Part shown: positions 26,704 through 35,497 of the stretch, piece by piece
Position numbering within the stretch: the first letter of the stretch is position 1
Layout: every line of letters starts with the position of its first letter
The notes under the pieces: model-generated
What the model was told of the DNA's origin: nothing
The model's database searches: none
The model's input: the letters and a program-made list of their open reading frames with translations, nothing else
DNA from: CAZBRS01 sp964494475
GTDB taxonomy: Bacteria > Myxococcota_A > UBA9042 > CAZBRS01
Reading direction: 5' to 3'
DNA: 64,000 bases
Assembly (NCBI GenBank): GCA_964494475.1
Contig: CAZBRS010000015.1
Coordinates: 31,605 to 95,604, forward strand
Position numbers and translations under genes: made by a program

Positions 26704-26724
26704 GTCTGGGGGAGACCCCCAGAC
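26704..26724. repeat. Perfect hairpin GTCTGGGGG-AGA-CCCCCAGAC
   Basis: Nine-base arms and a three-base loop in the non-coding gap 26581-26871, followed by CCCCC. The same core (CTGGGGGAG..CCCCCAGACCCCC) recurs on the other strand inside aroB at 59112-59135. There is no T-run, so it is not a normal terminator. It is best described as a dispersed palindromic repeat. Confidence 0.7.
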
Positions 26725-26735
26725 CCCCCATTGGC

Positions 26736-26767
26736 GGCACCCGCTCGTGCTCCGCGTCGCGGGTGCC
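26736..26767. repeat. Inverted repeat GGCACCCGC / GCGGGTGCC
   Basis: Nine-base perfect arms (26736-26744 and 26759-26767) around a 14-base loop, adjacent to the tandem repeat at 26763-26811. Confidence 0.6.
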
Positions 26768-26811
26768 ACGCCGTGCTTCGGCCCGCTGAGGTGCCACGCC
26801 GTGCTTCGGCC
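26763..26811. repeat. 28-base direct repeat, two copies
   Basis: GTGCCACGCCGTGCTTCGGC occurs at 26763 and again at 26791, separated by a short CCGCTGAG segment. The pieces GCTTCG, CCGCTGAGGTG and CCAGCGGCG also occur in the 61-base tandem repeat at 54338-54490, which suggests one dispersed repeat family. No gene is seen in 26581-26871. Confidence 0.65.
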
Positions 26812-26871
26812 AGCGGCGTTGCCTCCCGACCCCGAAACGTGGTACATGGGGGCCCTCTCCTCGAGGTGCCC

Positions 26872-28740
26872 ATGCCCGTCAAGACGCCCGCCCCCGTGAG
26901 CGCCGCTCCCGCCCGTGACGAGCTGTACAATCGCCTGCTGCACCACCAGATCGCGTGGAAGGAGCACACCGCCGGCGTGGGCGAGCAGGGTGCCACGCCC
27001 GAGGCCGCCGGGCGCTGGTACTTTCCGGCGCGGCGCTGGGCCGAGAACCTCTTGCCTCACTTTCGCGGCCACGTGCTCGCCCACCTCGAGGCGCTGGCCA
27101 TCCCCCGGCACGCGCAGGTGCAGCACGTGCTGTCGAGCCAGGTCTTCGCCCTGAACCTGGCCGCGCCGTTCTTCGCCCACCCCGACAAGCTGTCGGCGTT
27201 CCTCTGCGACGACGACGACGAGCGGGTGGTGCGCGTCGAGGCCGAGGTGGCGGGCGTGAACAACCCCTTCCACGAGCCGGGCACGCGGGGCGACAAGCGC
27301 ACCAGCGCCGATCTCGGCGTGTGGATCGAGAGCCCGCGCGGCACCGAGCTCGTGCTGCTCGAGGTCAAGCTCACCGAAGGGGGCTTCGGGCGCTGCTCGA
27401 AGGGCGCCAAGGCGGGCGGCGTGTGCGACAGCGGCGGCCGGCAGCTGGTGCAGGGCGGGGGAGGGGGCTGCCCGCTCACGAAGCCGCCGTACGAGCGCAC
27501 CTACTGGCGCTTGCTGACCGAGCTGGCGCCCCTGCGGTTGAACCTGTTGCAGGAGCCCGGCCCCTGCCCCTTCCGCGACCACGGCTACCAACTGATGCGC
27601 ACGCAGTTGCTGGCGGCGGCGCTGGCGGCTGACCCGGCCGAGGGGTTGGTCGACGCGCGCTTCGGGGTGCTGGTCCACGACGGCAACCTCTCGGTGCGCA
27701 AGGCCCTCGAGGCGTGGGTGCCGGGCGGTCGCGCCCTCCCGTGGCGCGACGTGGTGCGGCGGCCTCAGCATTTCGAGGTCTTGGGCGCGCTCGGTTGGGT
27801 CAGGTTCTTCGTCGACGATCCCGAGCTCGGTGACTGGGCCCGGGCCATGCTGGCGCGCTACTTCCCGCCCCCCGCCATGCCCCAGGGTCTGGCGCCGCTG
27901 GGCCGCGTGCGCCGGCCTCCCGCGGCCGAGGCGGCTCCGGCTGCCCTCGCGGCGTCCCTCCCCTCCGCGGCGCGGGTCCGCTTCGCCCCGCCCGCTCCGC
28001 CGGCGCGGCCCGCGGCCGTGCGGGCCGGGCACCGCGACGCCGTGCGCTGGATGGGCAGCCCTGCTTTCTTCGACCTGAAGGCGCTGCACGACCGCGTGCT
28101 GGGGCCGGCCAGCCTGCACTACCGGCCCACCGAGGCCGGGGTCGTGCTCGTCTCGCTCGACCCCGACGCGCCCTGCTCCGTGGGCTTTCGAACCACCGAC
28201 GACGACGACGACCACGAGCTCGGGCCGACCACGGTCGTCCCCGATGCCGACGCGTTGGCGGCCCGGCAGGTGGCTCACCGGGCGTGGCTCGGGGGCCTCG
28301 TGCGCAGCTCGAAGGAGGAGCGCTCCGTGGCCGCGTGGGTGCGCCGGGCCCTCTCCGACCGCCTGCGCGCGCCCGGCCTCGCGCCCGCGTGGCGCTTCGT
28401 CGCCAGCGAGTGGCGCGTGGTCGACGAGCGGGGCGCGGCCCAGAAGCTCGACCTCGTGCTGGTGAACACCGAGACGGGCGACATCGGCCTGGTCGAGGCC
28501 AAGGAGAGCCCGAACCGGCGCGCCGAGGCGGTGGAGCAGATCGAGGACTACGGGCGCCTGTGGCGGCGAGACGAGGCCGAACTCACCCCCTTCTTCGCCG
28601 ACCTGATCCGCGCGCTCTGGTCGCTCTACGGCGTCGACGACGCGGCGTGCCCGACGCTGTCCGACGCCGCGCCCGAGCTCTTCGTGGCCTGGCCCGACGC
28701 GAAGCTGGGGCTGAAGGTGGTGGCGGCCGACGAGCTCTGA
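26872..28740 (+). CDS. Protein with two PD-(D/E)XK nuclease-like domains
   Basis: 622 residues. The N-terminal domain (about 20-330) has the nuclease triad pattern: D147 in TSADLGVWIE, then E164-V-K166 in LVLLEVKLTEGGFG. It is followed by four cysteines (175, 185, 200, 232) that could hold a zinc or an iron-sulfur cluster. SSQVFALNLAAPFF before it resembles restriction-endonuclease-like proteins. A Pro/Ala-rich linker (about 345-385) leads to a second domain, where D527 in QKLDLVLVNTETGDIGLVEA and E542-A-K544 repeat the D-(E)-x-K pattern. ATG 26872 is used; upstream codons fall in repeats. DNA cleavage is plausible, but the target and any defence role are inference. No methylase or helicase is adjacent. 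Confidence 0.65.
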   Translation: MPVKTPAPVSAAPARDELYNRLLHHQIAWKEHTAGVGEQGATPEAAGRWYFPARRWAENLLPHFRGHVLAHLEALAIPRHAQVQHVLSSQVFALNLAAPFFAHPDKLSAFLCDDDDERVVRVEAEVAGVNNPFHEPGTRGDKRTSADLGVWIESPRGTELVLLEVKLTEGGFGRCSKGAKAGGVCDSGGRQLVQGGGGGCPLTKPPYERTYWRLLTELAPLRLNLLQEPGPCPFRDHGYQLMRTQLLAAALAADPAEGLVDARFGVLVHDGNLSVRKALEAWVPGGRALPWRDVVRRPQHFEVLGALGWVRFFVDDPELGDWARAMLARYFPPPAMPQGLAPLGRVRRPPAAEAAPAALAASLPSAARVRFAPPAPPARPAAVRAGHRDAVRWMGSPAFFDLKALHDRVLGPASLHYRPTEAGVVLVSLDPDAPCSVGFRTTDDDDDHELGPTTVVPDADALAARQVAHRAWLGGLVRSSKEERSVAAWVRRALSDRLRAPGLAPAWRFVASEWRVVDERGAAQKLDLVLVNTETGDIGLVEAKESPNRRAEAVEQIEDYGRLWRRDEAELTPFFADLIRALWSLYGVDDAACPTLSDAAPELFVAWPDAKLGLKVVAADEL

Positions 28741-28755
28741 GGGTCCTGAGGGTCG

Positions 28756-29520
28756 TTACCGATGCCCCTTCCAGAACCCGTCGCTGAAGCTCTTCCCGTC
28801 GGCGCTCATGACCACCGTACCGCGTGAGCCCTCCCCGTCCTGCTTGTACTCCATCCAGTGAAGGTTGTTGCCCACCGCGATGGCCAGCAGCACCACCTCC
28901 TGGTCCTCGGTGGTCACCCAGGTGGTCTTGCCGGGGCTGGAGTACGAGTTGAAGCTGCCCGCCTTGGTGTACGAGCCCACGTAGTAGGTGCCCGACTTCT
29001 TCCAGGTGAGGGGCCCCGAGCCCTGGTCTATCTCCCACGTGCCTTCCCAATTGGCGTCGGGCTCGCCCGTCGGCGCGGGGATGGGGTCGAGGCGGTCGAG
29101 GTTGATGTTGGACTCCTTCTCGTCGTCCCAGCCCCACGAGGCCGAGATGTGGTCGGGGTCGTCGCGCATCACGAAGAACGCCTTTCCGCCGCGCTCCTCG
29201 TTGCCGCACTTCAACTCCTGCCACGTCACGTGGGCGGCGTTCCCTTCGAAGGTGCCCTGCATCTGACCGAGGACCCAGCAGTATTCCGTGTTGTAGTCGT
29301 CGGTGCTCTCGGAGTAGCCGTGCACCGCCAAGAAGCCCTTTTCGGTCGGTACGATGAGCACCTCGCCGAAATTCTGGGCACGCCAGAAGCCGGCCCACTG
29401 CCACGTGGGCACCTTGCCGTCGGCCTTGAAGAAGCTGTCGGGATTCAACTGCAGGATCGAGACGCCGCAGCCTCCGAGTTGGAGCACCGCGAGCAGCACC
29501 AGGGCCAGTCGCCGGACCAT
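28756..29520 (-). CDS. Lipoprotein of unknown function
   Basis: 254 residues. The signal peptide ends in the lipobox L-Q-L-G-G-C, with Cys18 acylated. The mature part is rich in Trp, Gly and Asp and appears to be an all-beta protein of two similar halves: residues about 40-135 (WAGFWRAQNFGEVLIVP, FEGNAAHVTWQELKCG) and 150-250 (WEGTWEIDQGSGPLTWKKSG, LHWMEYKQDGEG). The pattern W-x-G-x-W followed by strands and an E-Y/L-K element occurs in both, which suggests an internal duplication. No enzyme motif. ATG 29520 has GGGAG three bases upstream, and a promoter match lies at 29554-29582. It converges with the nuclease-like gene. Confidence 0.65.
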   Translation of the reverse strand: MVRRLALVLLAVLQLGGCGVSILQLNPDSFFKADGKVPTWQWAGFWRAQNFGEVLIVPTEKGFLAVHGYSESTDDYNTEYCWVLGQMQGTFEGNAAHVTWQELKCGNEERGGKAFFVMRDDPDHISASWGWDDEKESNINLDRLDPIPAPTGEPDANWEGTWEIDQGSGPLTWKKSGTYYVGSYTKAGSFNSYSSPGKTTWVTTEDQEVVLLAIAVGNNLHWMEYKQDGEGSRGTVVMSADGKSFSDGFWKGHR

Positions 29521-29553
29521 GCTCTCCCCCCCAAAGGATTTCTTGTGGATCGG

Positions 29554-29582
29554 AGCGTATCGCGCTGCGTTCAGATTGTCCA
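29554..29582 (-). promoter_or_regulatory. Probable promoter of the 29520 lipoprotein gene
   Basis: On the minus strand: TGGACA (29582-29577), 17-base spacer, TACGCT (29559-29554). Confidence 0.45.
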
Positions 29583-29614
29583 GCAGGTCGGGGCGGTCGA
29601 GAAAACGCGACGGC

Positions 29615-32600
29615 TTATGGGCAATCCGGCTTCTGGAACCACTCGCAGTGCCCGTTGACGGGCGCCGAGCAGTAGTCGGTGGTGCAGGGGTCGCCGTCGT
29701 TGCACTGGGTGTAGCTGGTGCAGGGCCAGGTGCAGCCCGGGATGTACGCGCTGTCGCATTGCCAGGTGAGCGGGCTGCAGAAGTCGCGCGTGCACGGGTT
29801 GGTGTCACTGCACTGGTAATCGAAGAGGCAGGCCCCCGGGCAGTCGAAGTTCGGCCCGTGGTAGCACTGGAACGTGGTCAGGTTGCAGTAGTCGGTGGTG
29901 CACGTGTCGGCGTCGTCGCAGGCGCCGGCCGACGTGCAGCAGCCGGGGGTGTCGAGGGCGGGCGCGTAGGCGCACGTGCCCCCGGGCCCGTCGGGGCAGG
30001 CGTCGACGGTGCACGTGTTGCCGTCGTCGCAGTCGACGGGCTCGTTGCAGCAGGTGGGAATCCAGGTGATCTCGCACTTGCCGGCCACGCAGACCTCGGA
30101 GGTGCACACGTTGCCGTCCTTGCAGTCGGGGGTGGCCTCGCAGAGGCCGCAGGCAGGGCTCGGCTTGGTGACGCACTTGTGCGAGAGGCACAGGTTCAGC
30201 GTGCACGGGTCGGCGTCGACGCAGTCGGCGTTCGTGCGGCAGCACTCCCAGATGAAGTGGGTGACGCAGCTGGCGTAGACGCACAGGTCGTTCGTGCACG
30301 CGTCGCCGTCGTCGCACAGGGGGTCCCAGGTGCCCGGCGACGCCGTGCAGCCGCTGCCGCACTCGGGGTGCTGCCCGTGGGCGCACACGCTCTGCACGCA
30401 GGCGTCGACGGTGCACGTGTCGCCGTCGTCGCACTCGAGGTCGACCACGCAGCAGTTGGGTAGCGTCTGGTGGCGGCAGCTGCCATCGGCCAGGCACACG
30501 TCGGACGTGCACGTGTTCGAGTCGCTGCAGTCGGCGTTGGTCGCGCAGCCCCCGCAGATCGGGTCGGGCGTGTTCTGGCACGAGTTGGCCAGGCAGTCGT
30601 CCTGCGTGCACGCGTCGCCGTCGTCGCAGTCGTCGTCGGCCAGGCAGCAGGTGGGGTTTCCCTTGTTGGCGCAGAAACCGAGGGCACAGCGATCGGACGT
30701 GCACGGGTCGCCGTCGTCGCACTCGGCGTCGGCGGAGCACACGCTGCCGCAGGCCGGGTCGCTCACGTGGCCGCAGGTGTTGTACTCGCAGCCGTCGAGC
30801 GTGCAGGCGTTGCCGTCGTCGCAGTCGGCGTACTTCGTGCAGCAGCCGGCCACGGGCTCGAAGGCGCAGATGTGTGCGTTGCAGGTGTCCTTGGTGCACG
30901 CGTTGCCGTCGTTGCACTGGGTGTTGAGGGTGCAGTAGGTGCAGCCCGCCTGCTGCACGTTGGTGCAGGCGTGGGTGAGCGTACCGCAGGTGTCCTTGGT
31001 GCAGGGGTTCGCGTCGTCGCAGTCGCCCGCGGTGTCGCAGCAGCCCAGCACCTCCTGATGGTAGCACGAGCCCTGCACGCAGCGGTCGGTGGTGCAGGTC
31101 AGGCCGTCGTCGCAGCCAGCCGCCGAGGTGCAGCCGACGCACCCGTCGATCGTGTCGTGCCGGCAGGCGTGCGCGGCGGTGCACACGTCGGTGGTGCACA
31201 GGTTGCCGTCGTCGCACGCGGCGTCGGCCAGGCAACAACCGGCGAGGGGCGCGTGGCCGCAGGCTCCGCCACCCGCGGCTCCGCTCGGGTCGGGGGTGCA
31301 GGTGTCGGCGGTGCACGGGTTGGCGTCGTCGCATTCGTTCACGTCGTGGCAGCACCCGTCGAGCCAGCGGTGGGCGCAGGCCTCGTCTTCGCAGGCGTCG
31401 GCGGTGCACGTGTCGTCGTCGTCGCAGTCGCCCAGGCTCGAGCAGCAGTTGGGGATGGGCGTGGCCAGGCAACTGGCCGCCACGCAGCGATCCGACGTGC
31501 AGGGGTCGCCATCGCGGCAGTCGGCGTCGACCGCGCAGGCGGCGCAGGCCGGGTTCGGCGCGTACTCGCACGCGTTGGCCGTGCAGCGGTCGAGCGTGCA
31601 GGCGTCGGCGTCGGCGCACTCGGCGTCGGAGTCGCAGCAGCCCAGCATGAACTGGCTCACGCAGTAGCCGTAGAAACAGTCGTCGCGCGTGCAGGGATCG
31701 CCGTCGTCGCAGTCGGCGTCGATCGAGCACGAGCCGCAGTCGGGGTGCAGCGCGTGGACGCACAGGTTCGTGACGCAGCCGTCGATGGTGCACGTGTCGT
31801 CGTCGTCGCAGTCGGTGTCGAGGATGCAGCAGTTCGCGATGCCCTCGTGGGCGCACGTGCCGTCGGCGCGGCAGGTGTCGCGCGTGCACAGGTTGCCGTC
31901 GTTGCAGTCGGCGTTGGCGGCGCACGCGCCGCAGGCCGGGTCGGGTTCGTTGCGGCACACGTGGTCGACGCAGCGGTCGAACGTGCACGTGCTCTGATCG
32001 GCGCAGTCGAGGTCGATCTGGCAGCAGCCGGGGGTGGGCTTCGAGCCGCAGAAGCCGAGTACGCACATCGACGTGGTGCAGGGGTCGTCGTCGTCGCAGT
32101 CTTCAGGGACGGTGCAGGTCGACTGGCCGCACTCCCAGCCGAGCACGTGGGCGCACTGCCCGAACTCGCAGATGTCCATGGAGCAGGGGTCGGCGTCGTC
32201 GCAGTCGCCGTCGTGGCGGCAGCAGCCCGGGACCACCTCGACGTGGCACGCGTGCGCCACGCACGTGTCGCGGGTGCACACCTCGTGGTCGTCGCAGTCG
32301 CCGTCCTTCAGGCAGTAGGAGCAGCCCGCCAGGTCGACGTGGTGGCAGTCGCCCTGCTGGACGTTGCAGGTGTCGGTGGTGCAGGGGTTCGCGTCGTCGC
32401 ACTCGGCGTTGGCCTCGCAGCAGCCGGCCACCTCCTTGGCGTAGCAGCGTCCGCCGAGGCAGCGGTCGGTGGTGCAGGCCGAGGCGTCGTCGCAGTCGGC
32501 GTCGCTCGTGCAGGCGCTGCACGCGGGCACCGCCGTGTAGGCGCACGTCAGGTCGAGGCATTCGTCGGTGGTGCAGGCGTCGCGGTCGTCGCAGTCGGCG

Positions 32601-34801
32601 TGCTCGCGGCAGCAACCGGGCACGGCGGCGCGTTGGCAGCGTTCGAGCACGCAGGCTTCGGTGCTGCAGGGGTCGGCGTCGTCGCAGTCGCCGTCGGCGT
32701 GGCAGCACTCGGGCACGACCTCGTTCCGACACACGGCGTCGAGGCAGGCGTCCTGGGTGCAGCTCTCGTGGTCGTCGCAGGCCGCGCTGTCGACGCAGCA
32801 ATCGGCCACGGGCGAGTGCAGGCACTGCCCGTCGCCTACGCAGGTGTCGACCGTGCAGGGATCGGCGTCGGCGCACGGGAGCGGCGCCCCCAGGCACTCG
32901 CCTGCCACGCAGAGGTCGTCGGTGGTGCACCCGTCGCCGTCGAAGCACGTGGCGCCGTCGGGGGCCTCGCTCCAGCCGCGGGGCTCGAGACCGGGCTCGC
33001 AGACCAGGCAGCCGGTGGCCCCGCCCTTGAACCCTGCGGGCAGGCACTGGCCCGAGATCAGGCAGTAGTCGGGCTTGAGGGTCGTGTCGCAGCCTCCCGC
33101 GCCGTTGCAGGCCTCGGTGGTGCAGGCCAGCCCGTCGTCGCACGAGTAGGCCTTGCCCACGCAGGCGCCGGTGGCGGTGCAGACGTCGGCCCGCGTGCAG
33201 GCCACGCCGTCGTTGCAGGGGCCGCCCTCGGGGAGGGGGCTCCAGTCGGTGTCGGCCTTGGCGGGCTGGCACGAGCGGCAGGGGTCGCCGGGCTTGCCCG
33301 TGCCGGCCGCGACGCACGCCCCTGCGATGACGCAGAAGCCGGGCTCGGGCACGACCTCGCAGCCGCCCTCCCCGTCGCAGACCACGGCCGCGCAGGCCAG
33401 ATCGTCGACGCAGGGGTGCAGCGCGCCGACGCACTGGCCCAGAGCGGTGCAGGCGTCGGCCGCCGTGCAGGCGTTGCCGTCGTCGCAGGCTCCCACGCGG
33501 GGCTCGTGCCGGCAGCCCGTGGCGGTGGAGCAGCCGTCGTCGGTGCACGCGTTGCCGTCGTCGCAGGCATCGTGGGCGCCGGCGCAGGCGCCCGCCGCGC
33601 ACGTGTCGGAGAGGGTGCACACGTCGCCGTCGTCGCAGCCCTGGCCCTCGCGGATCGGCGTCAGCGTGCAGAGGCCGCTGGCCGGCAGGCAGGCCGCCTG
33701 GGCGCAGTCGGGCCAGGTGGCCGCCGGGCACTCGATCAGGGTGTCGGGGTCGACCTCGCACGCGTGCGGGAACACGTTGGTGTTGCAGCGCAGCGTGCCG
33801 TTGCAGCGGTTGCCGTCTTCGTGGGCTACGCACTCGGCGGTCTTCTCGCACGCGCAGACGCTGGCCGCGCCCACGCACACTCCCTGCACGCAGGCGTCGA
33901 TGGTGGTGCACGGGTGGCCGTCGTCGCAGGGGGTGCCGTTCAGGGGCGTGAACTGGCAGCCGGCGGCGGGGTCGCAGGTGGGCTGGTGGCACACGGGCGC
34001 GGGGCACACCCGCGCTTCGCCCACGCAGGCTCCGCCCGCGCACTGCTCGTTCACGGTGCACTTGTCGGTGTCGGCGCAGGCCTCGCCTTCATGAATGGCG
34101 ACGAGGCCGCATTGCCCCGTGACGGGATTGCAGCGGTTGCCCGAGCAGGCCGTGTCGCTCGACGCGTCGCAGGTGACGACCGTGGCCGGGTCGAGCACGC
34201 AGGCGTAGGGGAAGGTGGCCTTGTCGCACCTCAACGTGCCGTTGCACAGGTCGTCGTCGTCCTGCGGGGCGCAGTCGGCGGTGACGCGGCACGCGCAGAG
34301 CTCGGTGACCGCGACGCACGCCCCGTCGACACAGGCCTCGCCGGTGCAGGGGTCGTCGTCGGCCTCGCAGGCCGCGTCGGTGGGCTCCCAGGCGCAGCCG
34401 GTCTCGGGGTCGCAGGTGGGCGCGCGGCAAGGATCGTCGGTGTCGCAGTCGACGGGCTCTCCGACGCAGGCGCCCTGGTCGTCGCACGTGTCGTCGTCGG
34501 TGCACACGCTGCCGTCGTCGCAGGGCACGCCCTCGTCGGGCTCGTGCTCGCAAGCGCCGTTGGCGCACGTGTCGTGGGTGCAGGGGTCGCTGTCGTCGCA
34601 GTCCTTGCCCGCGCAGGGGTCGACGGGCTCGTCGGACTTCTCGGGCCGTACGTCGGGGGGCGTGGCCTGATCCGGCTCGGCTCCGTCGGCGAACTCGGCG
34701 GCGTCGATCGGTGAGGTGTCGAGGGTGGGCTCCTGGGTAGAGCCGCCGCCACAGGCCGCCAGGAACACCAGCGCCAACGCGAGCAGCAGGGAGTGGCGCA
34801 T
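29615..34801 (-). CDS. Giant lipoprotein with about 48 Cys/Asp-rich repeats
   Basis: 1,728 residues. The signal peptide ends in L-A-A-C (Cys17), so the protein is lipid-anchored and exported. After an acidic Pro/Asp stalk (20-70), the whole chain is a run of units with the core C-(D/N)-D-x-x-x-C-T-x-D-x-C. I count about 48 cores, spaced roughly 30-40 residues, many with a following C-C pair (for example GCCxxDxDCDD). The Asp clusters could bind calcium and the cysteines should form disulfides in each unit. Similar repeats are known in myxobacterial secreted proteins without a firm function; adhesion or a surface layer is a guess. ATG 34801 has GAGG eight bases upstream. The C-terminus ends in a repeat, with no anchor or sorting signal. 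Confidence 0.85.
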   Translation of the reverse strand: MRHSLLLALALVFLAACGGGSTQEPTLDTSPIDAAEFADGAEPDQATPPDVRPEKSDEPVDPCAGKDCDDSDPCTHDTCANGACEHEPDEGVPCDDGSVCTDDDTCDDQGACVGEPVDCDTDDPCRAPTCDPETGCAWEPTDAACEADDDPCTGEACVDGACVAVTELCACRVTADCAPQDDDDLCNGTLRCDKATFPYACVLDPATVVTCDASSDTACSGNRCNPVTGQCGLVAIHEGEACADTDKCTVNEQCAGGACVGEARVCPAPVCHQPTCDPAAGCQFTPLNGTPCDDGHPCTTIDACVQGVCVGAASVCACEKTAECVAHEDGNRCNGTLRCNTNVFPHACEVDPDTLIECPAATWPDCAQAACLPASGLCTLTPIREGQGCDDGDVCTLSDTCAAGACAGAHDACDDGNACTDDGCSTATGCRHEPRVGACDDGNACTAADACTALGQCVGALHPCVDDLACAAVVCDGEGGCEVVPEPGFCVIAGACVAAGTGKPGDPCRSCQPAKADTDWSPLPEGGPCNDGVACTRADVCTATGACVGKAYSCDDGLACTTEACNGAGGCDTTLKPDYCLISGQCLPAGFKGGATGCLVCEPGLEPRGWSEAPDGATCFDGDGCTTDDLCVAGECLGAPLPCADADPCTVDTCVGDGQCLHSPVADCCVDSAACDDHESCTQDACLDAVCRNEVVPECCHADGDCDDADPCSTEACVLERCQRAAVPGCCREHADCDDRDACTTDECLDLTCAYTAVPACSACTSDADCDDASACTTDRCLGGRCYAKEVAGCCEANAECDDANPCTTDTCNVQQGDCHHVDLAGCSYCLKDGDCDDHEVCTRDTCVAHACHVEVVPGCCRHDGDCDDADPCSMDICEFGQCAHVLGWECGQSTCTVPEDCDDDDPCTTSMCVLGFCGSKPTPGCCQIDLDCADQSTCTFDRCVDHVCRNEPDPACGACAANADCNDGNLCTRDTCRADGTCAHEGIANCCILDTDCDDDDTCTIDGCVTNLCVHALHPDCGSCSIDADCDDGDPCTRDDCFYGYCVSQFMLGCCDSDAECADADACTLDRCTANACEYAPNPACAACAVDADCRDGDPCTSDRCVAASCLATPIPNCCSSLGDCDDDDTCTADACEDEACAHRWLDGCCHDVNECDDANPCTADTCTPDPSGAAGGGACGHAPLAGCCLADAACDDGNLCTTDVCTAAHACRHDTIDGCVGCTSAAGCDDGLTCTTDRCVQGSCYHQEVLGCCDTAGDCDDANPCTKDTCGTLTHACTNVQQAGCTYCTLNTQCNDGNACTKDTCNAHICAFEPVAGCCTKYADCDDGNACTLDGCEYNTCGHVSDPACGSVCSADAECDDGDPCTSDRCALGFCANKGNPTCCLADDDCDDGDACTQDDCLANSCQNTPDPICGGCATNADCSDSNTCTSDVCLADGSCRHQTLPNCCVVDLECDDGDTCTVDACVQSVCAHGQHPECGSGCTASPGTWDPLCDDGDACTNDLCVYASCVTHFIWECCRTNADCVDADPCTLNLCLSHKCVTKPSPACGLCEATPDCKDGNVCTSEVCVAGKCEITWIPTCCNEPVDCDDGNTCTVDACPDGPGGTCAYAPALDTPGCCTSAGACDDADTCTTDYCNLTTFQCYHGPNFDCPGACLFDYQCSDTNPCTRDFCSPLTWQCDSAYIPGCTWPCTSYTQCNDGDPCTTDYCSAPVNGHCEWFQKPDCP

Positions 34802-34839
34802 CGCGGGTACCTCGAATGGTCGGACAATTAGGCCGCGAT

Positions 34840-34869
34840 AGTATAGCAAGAAGTGTACGTCCCGACCAA
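34840..34869 (-). promoter_or_regulatory. Probable promoter of the giant repeat lipoprotein gene
   Basis: On the minus strand: TTGGTC (34869-34864), 18-base spacer, TATACT (34845-34840, five of six). It lies just after the end of pdxH, so the giant gene has its own start. Confidence 0.5.
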
Positions 34870-34898
34870 GGGAAAGCCGCCCGGCGTGGCCCGGTGCG

Positions 34899-35489
34899 TC
34901 AGGGATTCACGAGGCGCGACTCCCAGCCCCGGGGCCCGCGGACGAGCTCGCGCCGATGGTGCAGCCGACCCCGGCCGGCCTGCCAGAGCTCGAGGCGCTC
35001 GGGCACGAGGCGAAAGCCGCCCCAGTGCGGCGGGCGGGGCACGGCCTGCAGGGCGAAGCGAGCCTCGGCTTCGGCCACGGCCGCGTCGAGCTGGTCGCGG
35101 GAGGCGAGCGGCTCGGACTGGCGCGAGGCCCACGCGCCGAGCTGCGACAGGCGCGGGCGGGCCGCGAAGTACGCGTCGGACTCGGCGTCGGAGACGAGCT
35201 CGACCGCGCCCTCGGCGCGTACCTGGCGGCCGAGCGCGGCCCAGAACAGCACCAGCGCCGCCCGGGGCGTGGCGAGGAGGTCGCGGCCCTTGGTCGAGGT
35301 GCGGTTCGTGAAGAAGGCGAAGCCGCGCGGGTCGACCTCCTTCACGAGCACCACCCGCACCGACGGCCACCCGCTCTGCGACACGGTGGCCAGCGCGGCC
35401 GCGAAGGGTTCGGGCGCGCCGGTCGATACGGCCTCGGCGCGCCAGGCCAGCACCTCGGTCAGGGCTTCGAGATAGACGGGATCGTTCAT
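34899..35489 (-). CDS. pdxH: Pyridoxamine 5'-phosphate oxidase
   Basis: 196 residues. PdxH oxidises pyridoxine or pyridoxamine 5'-phosphate to pyridoxal phosphate with FMN. Family motifs: SVRVVLVKEVDPRGFAFFTNRTSTKGRDL (FMN binding), LVLFWAALGRQVRAEG, WASRQSEPLASRDQLD, and the C-terminal PHWGGFRLVPERLELWQ with RLHHRRELV. The usual C-terminal R-L-x-P is present as RLVNP. It is slightly shorter than E. coli PdxH at the N-terminus. ATG 35489 lies 8 bases after the stop of the PKD-type lipoprotein gene, so it is probably cotranscribed. A cytosolic cofactor enzyme between two surface lipoprotein genes is an odd placement. Confidence 0.95.
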   Translation of the reverse strand: MNDPVYLEALTEVLAWRAEAVSTGAPEPFAAALATVSQSGWPSVRVVLVKEVDPRGFAFFTNRTSTKGRDLLATPRAALVLFWAALGRQVRAEGAVELVSDAESDAYFAARPRLSQLGAWASRQSEPLASRDQLDAAVAEAEARFALQAVPRPPHWGGFRLVPERLELWQAGRGRLHHRRELVRGPRGWESRLVNP

Positions 35490-35497
35490 GCCGCTCT

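Noticed and set aside
26704..26724. Rho-independent terminator
   Set aside because: The hairpin is perfect but is followed by C-runs, not T-runs, on either strand.
30470..34714. A 1,414-codon plus-strand frame of Val/Ala/Gly repeats opposite the Cys/Asp repeat lipoprotein
   Set aside because: Its periodicity is only the mirror of the real repeats on the minus strand, and it has no signal peptide or start context.
29615..34801. CRISPR-like or tandem DNA array
   Set aside because: The periodicity is at the protein level. The DNA units vary in length and sequence, and there are no constant repeats with unique spacers or cas genes.
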